From contig JBPOFN010000013.1 in NCBI GenBank assembly GCA_051251725.1, positions 1 through 64,000 of the forward strand: a stretch of DNA of 64,000 nt, in the 5' to 3' direction. This document shows, one piece after another, positions 17,801 through 25,936 of the stretch. The DNA comes from JALZUE01 sp051251725. Its GTDB lineage: Bacteria; Pseudomonadota; Gammaproteobacteria; Enterobacterales; Alteromonadaceae. Positions within the stretch are counted from its first letter, which is position 1. Each line of letters begins with the position of its first letter. The notes under the pieces were generated by a model that was not told where the DNA came from, ran no database searches, and worked only from the letters and a program-made list of their open reading frames with translations. The translations under genes were made by a program, and so were the position numbers.

Positions 17801-18676
17801 ATGATAAATCAAGTTTGGTTAAAAACATTTTGTACTTTGGCCCAGGTTGGCCATTTCACCCAAACAGCAGATAAACTTTTTATTACTCAGTCAGGCGTTA
17901 GCCAACATATTAAAAAACTTGAGCTGCAACTTGGTGTCCCGCTATTGATTCGAGAGGGTAAGTCTTTTTCATTAACTGATGCGGGCCTGCAACTCCAGCA
18001 GAAAGGGCAAGCGCTGCTGAAATATTCACAAGAGTTAGAAAATTTAATTAAACATGATGATCCTTATGAAGGTAGAATTAGCATCGCCTCCCCCGGCAGT
18101 GTTGGTTTAAAGCTCTACCCTTACCTGCTGGAAATTCAGCAGTTATATCCAAAGCTCATTTTTGATTATAGTTTTGCGCCTAATAAGAATATTGAGCAAG
18201 ACTTAGCCGATAGAAAAATTGATTTAGGCTTGATCACCCGATTAAGTAACTTGGCTAATTTAACCAGCCAAAAGATAGCTAATGAGCCATTAGTGTTAGT
18301 CACTTCAAATAAAATTAAAACCATCAACTGGCAAACCTTAATTACATTAGGTTTTATTGCTCATCCTGATGCGGCTCATCACAGTCAGTTATTATTAAGT
18401 AAAAACTTTCCTGAATTTGAAAACATCACGCAATTTAACCATAAAGGTTTTTCCAATCAAATAAGCTTAATTTTAACCCCAGTCAGCAAAGGCTTTGGTT
18501 TTACTGTCCTGCCATTACATGCCGTTAAAGCCTTTCATCAGCAAGCTTTATTACAAATTCATCCGCTTGAAAAACCTGTTAGCGAAAGCCTTTATTTAGC
18601 TGTTAATCGCCACTCAATCTTAGCCAACCGGATCAAATTTATTAAAACGACCATCACTGACTATTTAGCAGGCTAG
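17801..18676 (+). CDS. LysR-family transcriptional regulator
   Basis: A 291-aa LysR-type regulator. The winged HTH (about 1-60, WLKTFCTLAQVGHFTQTAD then ITQSGVSQHIKKLE) is followed by a periplasmic-binding-like effector domain (about 90-285). No specific ligand can be named. Its divergent placement from the VOC-family gene suggests that gene as a target. Confidence 0.88.
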   Translation: MINQVWLKTFCTLAQVGHFTQTADKLFITQSGVSQHIKKLELQLGVPLLIREGKSFSLTDAGLQLQQKGQALLKYSQELENLIKHDDPYEGRISIASPGSVGLKLYPYLLEIQQLYPKLIFDYSFAPNKNIEQDLADRKIDLGLITRLSNLANLTSQKIANEPLVLVTSNKIKTINWQTLITLGFIAHPDAAHHSQLLLSKNFPEFENITQFNHKGFSNQISLILTPVSKGFGFTVLPLHAVKAFHQQALLQIHPLEKPVSESLYLAVNRHSILANRIKFIKTTITDYLAG

Positions 18677-18844
18677 CGGTATAAGAGGTAAATAATAGCC
18701 ACGAATGCTGATGATATATATGGGTCTTCAATTTCTACCGCTATTGGTTAAACGCAAACAAGCACGCCATGCTATCTTTACTAATATTGCCTGATTAATT
18801 AATGCTGGTAGCAGGGTAAATTAAGGTTAAAAGATAAAAATAGT

Positions 18845-18943
18845 TAACCTGATGTGATGGTCTTCTCCCATTTTGATTGTTAGTTAGTATTTCAATCATG
18901 GCACATAGATGCCGTATTGGGAGGAGACCATCACATCAGGTTA
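18845..18943. repeat. Palindromic cloverleaf-like repeat, copy 2 (complete)
   Basis: Two 26-nt arms (18845-18870 and 18918-18943) are inverted copies with one mismatch that would be a G-U pair in RNA. Between them lie two smaller hairpins: TGATTG/CAATCA (18874-18879 with 18893-18898) and GGCA/TGCC (18900-18903 with 18910-18913). The whole can fold as a cloverleaf. It shares 70 or more bases with the copy at 1-77. It has no coding capacity and fills most of the 373-bp gap after the LysR gene. It may be a REP/MITE-like unit or encode a structured RNA. Confidence 0.82.
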
Positions 18944-18964
18944 GTTAAAATATTTTCGTGTTAG

Positions 18965-18991
18965 TGTCCAAAAAACGTCTGCTCGTGCGTT
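18965..18991 (+). promoter_or_regulatory. Candidate ECF-type promoter for the DGPF-sigma pair
   Basis: TGTCCA (18965-18970) and CGTT (18988-18991) are 17 bp apart upstream of the DGPF gene. Many ECF promoters have a TGT-containing -35 and a CGT-containing -10 element. This is a guess by eye. Confidence 0.25.
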
Positions 18992-19049
18992 ATTACTAGG
19001 TAAACAGAATAAATTACACAAAAAATTTAAGATTTAAACGGAGTAAATA

Positions 19050-19391
19050 ATGAAAAATAATACCTATATGTGCATATTACGCAGTGAAAGTGGCGGCTGT
19101 GAGCAACCATCACCTTCAGAGATGGAAATTATGTATGCTAAGTATCAAGCTTGGCAGCAAAAATTTTCAGACAACATTGTCGATATGGGCAACAAGTTAG
19201 GCGCAACCGGTAGTGTTGTTCGTCACGACAGTATCAGTGACGGCCCATTTATTGAACTAAAAGAGATTGTGGGCGGTTATATGACCTTAACCGCGGAAAC
19301 TCTAGCACAAGCGATTGCCGTAATTCAAGCAAGTCCTATGGTTGCCAATACGGGGACCAGTGTCGAAATTAGAGAAATCTGCAGACCTTGA
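19050..19391 (+). CDS. DGPF-domain (YCII-related) protein
   Basis: Small 113-aa protein of the YCII/DGPF superfamily. The diagnostic DGPF tetrapeptide is at about residues 70-73, followed by IELKEIVGGYM. Biochemical role unknown; the fold resembles YciI hydrolases and dimeric alpha-beta barrels. Its stop overlaps the TTG start of the ECF sigma gene, which makes the pair a clear two-gene unit. This linkage is the hallmark of ECF42 systems, where the sigma factor activates the DGPF gene. Confidence 0.88.
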   Translation: MKNNTYMCILRSESGGCEQPSPSEMEIMYAKYQAWQQKFSDNIVDMGNKLGATGSVVRHDSISDGPFIELKEIVGGYMTLTAETLAQAIAVIQASPMVANTGTSVEIREICRP

Positions 19392-20650
19392 GTCAACAAC
19401 AAGTAGGGCATTTATTTCGTCACGAGTACGGTAAGCTCGTGGCGTTATTACTGCGTAAAACTGGTATGGAACACCTTGATGCCATTGAAGATTCGGTACA
19501 ATGGGCGATGGCCCAAGCGCTGGAATTTTGGCCGCGAGCAGATACTCCTACCTCACCCTCTGCCTGGCTTTATAAAGTGGCCTATCATCATCTGCTGAGC
19601 GAATTACGTACTGGCCAGCGTAAAAACGCAATATTAACCGAACATTTCGCCGCAGCCGACAACCATAAAGTTGAGTCGGAAGATATTACCTTGGCTAATG
19701 TGGCCTTTGATAGTGAAATGCAAGACGCTATGCTGCGGATGTTATTTACCGCTTGTCACGACGCCATTCCTGTTGAATCACAGCTAGTATTTACCTTAAA
19801 AAGTTTATGTGGTTTTAACATCCGAGAAATTGCACTGCGGTTATTTACCAGCCAAGCAAATGTTTATAAGCGCTTTGAGCGAGCAAAAAACACACTAAAA
19901 AATCAAACCTTAACACTTGATGAACTAACTGATAATGAAATAAGTAGGCGGTTACCCTCGATTCATCGCGTGTTATATTTAGTGTTTACTGAAGGGTATT
20001 TGTCTTCACATAGCGATATCGCTATTCGGCAAGACTTGTGTCATGAAGCGATCCGCTTAACTCGCTTATTACTTGATACTAAATTAACAGCTGTGCCTAA
20101 CAGTTACGCTTTATTGGCACTGATGTATTTTAATCTCGCGCGCATAAAAAGCAGGCAAACAGAGTGCGGCGCTCTACTTTTATTAGAGCAGCAAGACCGT
20201 AAACAGTGGCAACCAGAACACATTACTATCGCAATGGCATTGCTCGCCCAATCAGCACAAGGTGATGAAATTTCACGCTACCATATTGAAGCCAACATTG
20301 CGGCCGAACATTGTTTATCACCGTCATTTGAGCAAACAAACTGGGCTAAAATTATTGCCTCGTATGAGCTATTAGAGCAAGTAGCACCATCACCACTGCA
20401 TCAGCTCAATCGAGCCATCGCCACAGCTCAGTGGCAAGGCCCTGAGGCTGGATTAGCTGTTTTGAAATTAGCTGATGTGCCCCACTGGCTTAATCTTTCT
20501 TATCATTGGCATACGGTCTTAGCTTATTTACTGTTGCAAAGTGGCGCTGATGAGCAAGCTAAAAAGCATGCCCAGCAGGCAATCGCGGCCGCGCCAACAA
20601 ACAGTATTAAGCAATTATTAACAAAACGCTTAGTTAGGCCAAAACTTTAA
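19388..20650 (+). CDS. ECF42-type RNA polymerase sigma factor with C-terminal TPR-like domain
   Basis: Extracytoplasmic-function sigma factor of 420 aa. Region 2 spans about 10-76 (AIEDSVQWAMAQALEFW) and region 4 about 118-165 (FNIREIALRLFTSQANVYKR). The remaining 250 residues are an all-helical TPR-like extension typical of group ECF42, which lacks a classical anti-sigma factor. Start TTG overlaps the DGPF stop (TTGA), so translation is coupled. The extension probably senses the signal or contacts polymerase; the signal is unknown. Confidence 0.88.
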   Translation: MSQQQVGHLFRHEYGKLVALLLRKTGMEHLDAIEDSVQWAMAQALEFWPRADTPTSPSAWLYKVAYHHLLSELRTGQRKNAILTEHFAAADNHKVESEDITLANVAFDSEMQDAMLRMLFTACHDAIPVESQLVFTLKSLCGFNIREIALRLFTSQANVYKRFERAKNTLKNQTLTLDELTDNEISRRLPSIHRVLYLVFTEGYLSSHSDIAIRQDLCHEAIRLTRLLLDTKLTAVPNSYALLALMYFNLARIKSRQTECGALLLLEQQDRKQWQPEHITIAMALLAQSAQGDEISRYHIEANIAAEHCLSPSFEQTNWAKIIASYELLEQVAPSPLHQLNRAIATAQWQGPEAGLAVLKLADVPHWLNLSYHWHTVLAYLLLQSGADEQAKKHAQQAIAAAPTNSIKQLLTKRLVRPKL

Positions 20651-20856
20651 TTGCATGTTTTAGTTTAAAACGTTAACTGAACGCTGAACTGTTTAGCATT
20701 AATTGAGTGGTTTAGCTCAAAGGTTTAATTAACCTCGTTAAACAACACTTGAACTATTCTCAGCTATTAATGAACTATTAATAAACTATTGCAGAAAAAA
20801 TCGTTAAGCCCGCCGTGAAATAACAAACACACGCACACATAAAATTAACTTACGGG

Positions 20857-21171
20857 TTAACCGTTTTTCTTTTTCATACTCGCCACTTGTCTGGCAATAG
20901 CTAATAACTCAGGGGAAATATCGTCAGCGCCACTTTTAATTAATTTACTAACATCGCCCGATGAGAAAAACGAACCGCGCTCTGCTTTTACGCCTAAGGC
21001 TCTAACAAAGTCTTTGGTTTTTCCGGTACTGCGGGTATCAATATATTTAAAAATTATTTGTTCATTAAAGCTTTGTGGCTCTTGTTTTAAGGTCTCTACG
21101 TTATCAGCAAGTGTTTTGATCTCAGCTTCTAAATTTTCAATTAATTCTGCAAGGTTTTCATATGGTTTCAT
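20857..21171 (-). CDS. Hypothetical protein with coiled-coil start
   Basis: A 104-aa protein I do not recognise. The first 35 residues are strongly helical and charged (LAELIENLEAEIKTLADNV), probably a coiled coil. The second half is basic and ends in KKKNG. It is separated from the acidic-protein cluster upstream by a strong leftward terminator (21303-21341), so it is a separate unit. A DNA- or RNA-linked role would be only a guess from charge. Confidence 0.55.
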   Translation of the reverse strand: MKPYENLAELIENLEAEIKTLADNVETLKQEPQSFNEQIIFKYIDTRSTGKTKDFVRALGVKAERGSFFSSGDVSKLIKSGADDISPELLAIARQVASMKKKNG

Positions 21172-21302
21172 TCGGCTTTTGCTCTTATCCCAAGGAAGCG
21201 GCGCACCTAAGCAGGCTGGCCGTAATTTATGCGGCTATTGTAACGTTAAAAACAATCAGACCATAGCGGATGTTTACCTCAGCGCAATTTTCGATCATAA
21301 AA

Positions 21303-21341
21303 AAGCACTATTAATTTGTTAATGAAAAATTAATAGTGCTT
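21303..21341 (-). terminator. Strong leftward terminator after the acidic-protein cluster
   Basis: A perfect 14-bp stem (21303-21316 with 21328-21341, core AAGCACTATTAATT) is followed on the minus strand by six T (21297-21302). Confidence 0.85.
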
Positions 21342-21398
21342 AGATATTCGTGCTTAGTAATAGTGCTTAAGTATTTTTTCGCTGACTAACGTTAGCGG

Positions 21399-22319
21399 TT
21401 ATTGCCTGTCAGGTCTTAAATAAGCGATATCATCGTCATCATCGGCGTGATCGTCATAACCGCCTTCAAAATCACCGTTTAATTCATTGGCAACGGTAAT
21501 AGGCAACTCTAATATCTCTTGCATATAAATAGCGATATTAGTGTTTTGGTTAACAATGCCTTTTAGTTCGGTGAATGTTAGAAAACCCGACTCTTGTAAA
21601 TATCCTTTGGCTAAAACCGGCAACTGTCGGGTAAATAACGTGATAGATTCATCAACTTTCACCAGCAGCGCCGCTTTATCGGTGTGACTTAAATAGCTAG
21701 TTAACTGCTCAAACAAGACACTGGTAAACACTTTTTTATCTGAATCAATCAATAATAAAGCAATGGCGGTATTGAGAAATTTTTGTAATTCAAATTTTAG
21801 TATTTCTTCATCATCATCAAACAAAACCGTATTAGCGCAATAGCTCGCGGCAATACTTTTATAGACATCTAATAACTTGGCACTTTTGTAACCTTCAGTC
21901 ATAAAACCAGCATGCACCTGCCTAATATCAGCCGTATCATTAACCGATAACGCATATTGGGTAAGTGAAATGCTTTCAAAATATGACGGCGACACTTTTT
22001 TTAATTGAGCGTATTTGGCCCAACCCGCTCTAAAGCAATAAACAATGCCTTGGCTTTTAATGATCTCTTTCGCTTTTTCGGTATCATTATCACAAAGGTC
22101 TAATAAACCTAAGTTGCTCAAACCAAGTACAATCTCACAGCCTTTTTTAATTTGATCGGCATAGATGATTGATAAATTATCTGAAGCGATCCGAAGCGAC
22201 ATATCAGATAATTGTTGTTTCGTTTTATGGATAAATTCTGGCGAGAAATAACCCTCGTTTTCTCCGTCTTTTAAGACTAAAAGCAGAAACGGGTGATTTC
22301 TTAACTCTGCAATATTCAT
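21399..22319 (-). CDS. Unrecognised 306-aa protein with acidic tail, J-domain cluster
   Basis: I cannot assign a family. The protein is soluble and mostly helical, with no signal peptide or membrane segment. The C-terminus (about 282-306) is very acidic, with a run of five aspartates, then YLRPDRQ. AAGG lies 7 nt before the ATG. It is the last of four leftward genes (J-domain, 155 aa, 215 aa, 306 aa) with gaps of 137, 89 and 68 bp, ended by a strong terminator. Its acidic tail is shared in style with the two genes before it, which hints at a common binding partner. Confidence 0.6.
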   Translation of the reverse strand: MNIAELRNHPFLLLVLKDGENEGYFSPEFIHKTKQQLSDMSLRIASDNLSIIYADQIKKGCEIVLGLSNLGLLDLCDNDTEKAKEIIKSQGIVYCFRAGWAKYAQLKKVSPSYFESISLTQYALSVNDTADIRQVHAGFMTEGYKSAKLLDVYKSIAASYCANTVLFDDDEEILKFELQKFLNTAIALLLIDSDKKVFTSVLFEQLTSYLSHTDKAALLVKVDESITLFTRQLPVLAKGYLQESGFLTFTELKGIVNQNTNIAIYMQEILELPITVANELNGDFEGGYDDHADDDDDIAYLRPDRQ

Positions 22320-22387
22320 TGATAAACCTTAATCAATTAAAGCGTTTTCATCTTTGATGATATAAATATGGTGCTAGCCAACGTTTG

Positions 22388-23035
22388 TTAAAGCGGCGCA
22401 AACATATCGTCGGTATCCATTTCAACAGCAGTAACTCGTTGTTTATTAGCATTTTGTTTTAATACTTTTTCAATATTGTCGAGCGTGCCATTGGTACTAA
22501 CCGTCATCACTTCATTGTAAGCATCTTCATCTAAGGTTTTAATTTTCATTAATAACTCTTCAATGCTGCCAGAAGTTTGCTCTTCATCTTCTTCAATTTC
22601 TGAAAAGTCATGGCCAACAAAAGGTAAAGACAAATATAAAAGGCCAAAGTCATCGGCAACAATTGCTTTTAATACTTCCAACTGTTTTTCTTCATCATCT
22701 GATGACAGAAAAATTTGCGATAATAAGCTGTGTGCTTCAGTTTGTGCACAAAAAACTTCATCTTCATCAATATTTTGCCAATACGATGGCTCCACATTTA
22801 GTAGTTGTTTGATCGCTTCCGCGTCCATTAACCAAGTTGCTATCGAAGGAATGGTCGCGTCGTGCTCTCTAACAATCTTAGCGACGGTTAAAATATCCAT
22901 CTCGGTTAAAACCGCAAGCATGGTTTCATCACCTTGTGATGAAGCTATCGCTTCTAATGAGGTCCCCGCACGTCTACCGCTATGCTGTGCTTGTTCAATA
23001 ATATCGCTAGCAAGAATTAATGCATTTTTTGTCAA
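22388..23035 (-). CDS. Unrecognised 215-aa acidic protein, J-domain cluster
   Basis: No family recognised. Mostly helical, no export signal. A very acidic stretch (about residues 145-155, SEIEEDEEQTSG) splits the protein, and the end is acidic too (DTDDMFAPL). The segment EPSYWQNIDEDEVF resembles EPTWLEIKPFVG of the neighbouring 155-aa protein, so the two might be distant relatives, but I cannot prove it. The start is TTG, supported by AAGGA six bases upstream. Confidence 0.6.
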   Translation of the reverse strand: MTKNALILASDIIEQAQHSGRRAGTSLEAIASSQGDETMLAVLTEMDILTVAKIVREHDATIPSIATWLMDAEAIKQLLNVEPSYWQNIDEDEVFCAQTEAHSLLSQIFLSSDDEEKQLEVLKAIVADDFGLLYLSLPFVGHDFSEIEEDEEQTSGSIEELLMKIKTLDEDAYNEVMTVSTNGTLDNIEKVLKQNANKQRVTAVEMDTDDMFAPL

Positions 23036-23124
23036 AGTGGTTCCTTAAACTTATTTTCTATTAGTTCGGTTTATTAATTGGTGTTCTTGATGAGTTTAAC
23101 TTTTAGCTAACCTGAGCAGCTATA

Positions 23125-23592
23125 TTAGTAGTTCTCGTCATAATCATCAGCTTCATAACCATTGCTGTGCTCAAAGTCATCGTCTTCAACTTCGGCTTTT
23201 AACGGTTTAGCATCGTAGCTACTGTAAAAATGAATCAGTAATACCGCTGTTTTTAAGTCTTGCTCTGAATTTTCCATTATTTCAGTAATACAAGTTCGCG
23301 CATCGGCATGAACGCCAACAAACGGTTTGATCTCAAGCCAAGTCGGTTCGGCTGTTAATGCTAACGTTGACAAGCTTTTACTATCAATTCTAATTTTGGT
23401 TGAAATCGCCATCGCAAGTTGATCAACCATACCCGTAAATAATAACGGCATTTGTTTGAGCTGCTCGAATAAATTAGCTAAATACGAGCTTAATAACTCA
23501 GGATTTTCTGGATCGGCTAATGACGTCATATTTTCTAAATACATAGAAAAATCATCGGCTAAATACTCGGGTATACTGGTTTCGGTTTGCAT
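23125..23592 (-). CDS. Unrecognised 155-aa acidic protein, J-domain cluster
   Basis: No family recognised. Helical, soluble, with a strongly acidic last 25 residues (EVEDDDFEHSNGYEADDYDE). AGGA precedes the ATG with good spacing. It follows the J-domain gene by 137 bp and precedes the 215-aa gene by 89 bp on the same strand. Size, acidity and position suggest a complex with its neighbours; the function is unknown. Confidence 0.6.
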   Translation of the reverse strand: MQTETSIPEYLADDFSMYLENMTSLADPENPELLSSYLANLFEQLKQMPLLFTGMVDQLAMAISTKIRIDSKSLSTLALTAEPTWLEIKPFVGVHADARTCITEIMENSEQDLKTAVLLIHFYSSYDAKPLKAEVEDDDFEHSNGYEADDYDENY

Positions 23593-23729
23593 TTATTTTC
23601 CTAGGTAAAACTTAATGGAAAGTTTAACTAAAATTTTTATTTAACCTGTGCGTTAATCATTAATGGATAACACACACTGTCGCCCTTAATGTTAGCTCTC
23701 ACCAAACAAAGCGAAGCAAGGCTTAAGCA

Positions 23730-23990
23730 CTAATTTAATGCGCTCTGCCAAAAAGCATCAGCAATTTCTCGCGGATCTGTTATTACCGTATAGTTATTCT
23801 TTAAGTACAAAGAACGCTTTTTCGGATCAGCTATAACATCATAAGCTGCTTGAATTAATTGAAATTTCTCTTTAGCTTCCGCACTATCATTTCTATCAGG
23901 ATGATATTTATTAGCAAGTTTTCGATAGGCTTTTTTAATCTCAATAGTGGTCGCCGACCTACTTACACCTAACTCTTCAAAATAATCCAT
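23730..23990 (-). CDS. Minimal J-domain (DnaJ-like) co-chaperone
   Basis: An 86-aa protein consisting almost only of a J-domain: helices I-IV over residues 3-66, with the invariant HPD at 30-32 between helices II and III. It lacks the G/F, zinc and substrate-binding regions of DnaJ, so it should direct an Hsp70 to a particular client rather than bind unfolded chains. The last 20 residues (DPREIADAFWQSALN) are specific to this protein and may bind its partner. It heads a cluster of three unrecognised acidic proteins, which are the obvious candidate clients. Confidence 0.85.
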   Translation of the reverse strand: MDYFEELGVSRSATTIEIKKAYRKLANKYHPDRNDSAEAKEKFQLIQAAYDVIADPKKRSLYLKNNYTVITDPREIADAFWQSALN

Positions 23991-24423
23991 AAACTTAACT
24001 TCACCCTTTTGCGAAACAACATAAAATAAGCGTTGAAATAATTACCGCAATTCTACCTTTGCAATGACATTTTTCACATCATTATGTTTGCTTATTTATC
24101 ATTTAAAATAACAAAGGGGGTTTTAAGAAAAATAATACCTTAATTGCGAGCAAGACAAGCTTACTAAACCTGCTATTTATGCCGCTATTTTCTCGCCTGT
24201 TTTTATTTAACCCATGATATTTCCAGCTGTGTGAACATCAGGTTATTTATAATCATTCCCCCCTGAATTGATTTTAAAGCTAAATTTAACAGCTTGATTC
24301 AAATGATTTTTATGTTAAATTATGGCCCATAAAATAGTTAAATAATTTATTAGGTATAACACCTAGCACAGGGCATCAAGCACTTATATGTTAACGATGA
24401 TTTAACTATAGAGATAATAATGT
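23991..24423. other. Divergent promoter region without genes
   Basis: These 433 bp separate the J-domain gene from the NTF2-like gene. The sequence is AT-rich, with a run GGGGG near 24116 and a CCCCCC near 24258 and no reading frame or stable hairpin that I trust. Promoters for both directions must lie here. Confidence 0.4.
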
Positions 24424-24762
24424 ATGTCATATCATGATCAGTTTGTTGCTTATTTAAAGTTTTACGCAGATAAAAACATCGTAAAAATTGCAGACATGTT
24501 CGCTGATGATGTCTTGTTAAGAGATTGGAAAATTTCAGTCACCGGAAAATCTGCCGCCATGGCAGAAACTGAAAAAAACTTTCGCTCAGCCAAAACAATT
24601 GCGATAGAGGTATTGCATACTTATGAGTCGAAAACAGCAGTTACCGGTGAATTACGTATTGTAGTTGACGAAACCGAAGTACTTTATGTCGTCGATGTGA
24701 TTAACTTTGATGACAATAACAAGATAAAGTCTATTCGCGCCTATTTAGGAAGAGCAGATTAA
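24424..24762 (+). CDS. SnoaL-like NTF2-fold protein
   Basis: A 112-aa protein of the nuclear-transport-factor-2 fold. The pattern HDQFVAYLKFYADKNIVKIADMF at the start and DVINFDDNNKIKSIRAYLG at the end is typical of SnoaL-like polyketide-cyclase or steroid-isomerase relatives, which bind a small hydrophobic ligand in a cone-shaped cavity. No catalytic residue can be assigned with confidence. It stands alone, and its function is unknown. Confidence 0.75.
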   Translation: MSYHDQFVAYLKFYADKNIVKIADMFADDVLLRDWKISVTGKSAAMAETEKNFRSAKTIAIEVLHTYESKTAVTGELRIVVDETEVLYVVDVINFDDNNKIKSIRAYLGRAD

Positions 24763-24857
24763 TCGGCAATATTTACCGTAGTTACCAACTGAGTACTGTC
24801 ATTTTTCTAACCAGTTATTTTTGGCAAAATTTCACAATAATTAGCAGGAGCTATCTG

Positions 24858-25184
24858 ATGAAAGGATTCGTAACGCTATTATTAGCATTCGGCACATTTT
24901 CATGTGCGACGATTAAAACCCTTGACCCGCCCAAAAACCATATCAATATCTCACATTACGGTAAAAAAAGTTATTGTGACGAAATCCCGAGAATATATAG
25001 CGGTGTTTCGTATAATTTTTGTCTATTGTATGGAGAGCCGAGTAAAAGAGAAAATATGGGCAGTTCAGTTAATCATGTTCCTTTTTTTGTTATTGATACC
25101 GTTTTTTCAGTTGTTTCAGACACCGTGGTTTTACCTTACACTATTGTAATGCAAACAAATAAAGGCTGTATCAAAGTTAACTAA
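24858..25184 (+). CDS. YceK/YidQ-family lipoprotein
   Basis: A 108-aa envelope protein. The N-terminus is a lipoprotein-like signal ending in TFSC (Cys16), although the lipobox is not canonical. The body shows the YceK/YidQ signature: RIYSGVSYNFCLLYGEP followed by PFFVIDTVFSVVSDTVVLPYTI near the end. The role of this family is not known. It is monocistronic by spacing. Confidence 0.75.
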   Translation: MKGFVTLLLAFGTFSCATIKTLDPPKNHINISHYGKKSYCDEIPRIYSGVSYNFCLLYGEPSKRENMGSSVNHVPFFVIDTVFSVVSDTVVLPYTIVMQTNKGCIKVN

Positions 25185-25293
25185 TTTAGATACAAAAATA
25201 ATCGGTGAAGCCTATGGTATTTTTTGCTCCGAGACAGTTTGAAATATTATATGCCGCCATAATCAGCGTTAAGTACTTTTGAGGACTGAGCTT

Positions 25294-25644
25294 ATGCCAG
25301 CGAATTTAAAATTAAATTATGTCGAATTTCCTGCTTGTGATATTCCAGCAACTAAAGTGTTTTTTGAAGAGGCGTTTGGCTGGACATTTCAAGATTTTGG
25401 CCCTGACTATACTGCTTTTAGCGATCAAGGACTTGATGGCGGTTTTTATCAAGCCCAATTAATTTCAACCAGCCAAAACGGTGCTGCTTTATTAGTATTA
25501 AAAAGCGAGAACCTAGAGCAAACCCAAGCGCTAATAGAATCTTTAGGCGGTAAAATAGTTAAGCCTATTTTTACTTTTCCTGGTGGTCGTCGGTTTCACT
25601 TTATCGAACCGAGCGGTAATGAATTTGCTGTTTGGGCTTTATAA
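25294..25644 (+). CDS. VOC family protein (single-domain, glyoxalase/bleomycin-resistance type)
   Basis: A 116-aa protein of the VOC superfamily: NYVEFPACDIPATKVFFEEAFGWTF at the start and RRFHFIEPSGNEFAVW at the end. The last glutamate and the His of RFHF could be metal ligands; the first usual His is a Glu (YVEFP). It resembles the antibiotic-resistance and dimeric glyoxalase-like proteins of unknown substrate. I start it at the ATG at 25294, which has GAGGA eight bases upstream, rather than at an in-frame TTG 15 bases earlier. Confidence 0.82.
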   Translation: MPANLKLNYVEFPACDIPATKVFFEEAFGWTFQDFGPDYTAFSDQGLDGGFYQAQLISTSQNGAALLVLKSENLEQTQALIESLGGKIVKPIFTFPGGRRFHFIEPSGNEFAVWAL

Positions 25645-25766
25645 TAAAAACCACGGTTTCTGATTAATTATTGTAACTAACCGCTTATTAATCTAACTTC
25701 TACAAAGTTATGATTGAAAGATGTCATACAAAAAATTAATACAAAGCTGATAGCTATCTAAAATAG

Positions 25767-25793
25767 CTGCCAGTGTCTTAAAGACACTGGCAG
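25767..25793. terminator. Long perfect hairpin at the original end of the SGNH gene
   Basis: A 13-bp perfect stem (CTGCCAGTGTCTT and its complement, one unpaired base) lies 5 bp past the stop at 25799. A poor T run follows in either direction. Its position marks the original end of the disrupted SGNH gene. Confidence 0.65.
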
Positions 25794-25798
25794 AAAAA

Positions 25799-25936
25799 TT
25801 AAATTTTAGCTAAATGCCAGTGATGAACTTTTGGTTGATTAACCTGATATATTTCATCAAATAATCGCTCTATTTTTTTCCTATTATCGTCAAGCGCCCC
25901 CACAACCTTAAAATACTTTTCAGCTTGAGCTTTTAA
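25799..25936 (-). pseudogene. Orphaned C-terminal tail of the SGNH gene
   Basis: Directly after the TAA at 25937-25939 the same frame stays open for 45 codons and ends at a normal TAA (25799-25801), 5 bp before a perfect hairpin. The encoded tail (LKAQAEKYFKVVGALDDNRK and onward to HHWHLAKI) reads like real protein. It is best explained as the last part of the SGNH protein, cut off by a nonsense change such as TAT or TAC to TAA. Confidence 0.7.

Noticed and set aside
18841..18950. The cloverleaf repeat as an integron attC site
   Set aside because: The ends do not fit the RYYYAAC and GTTRRRY core sites, and no cassette array or integrase is present.
22563..23048. A rightward 161-aa reading frame opposite the 215-aa gene
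   Set aside because: It is a serine-rich shadow of the acidic gene on the other strand; the leftward frame has a good ribosome-binding site and operon context.
20857..23990. The J-domain cluster as a toxin-antitoxin or phage-defence island
   Set aside because: No nuclease, kinase, NTPase or toxin motif is visible in any of the proteins, and there is no mobile-element border around them.
25767..25793. The perfect hairpin as a regulator binding site
   Set aside because: It sits 5 bp past the original stop of the SGNH gene, so a transcript-end function is the simpler reading.
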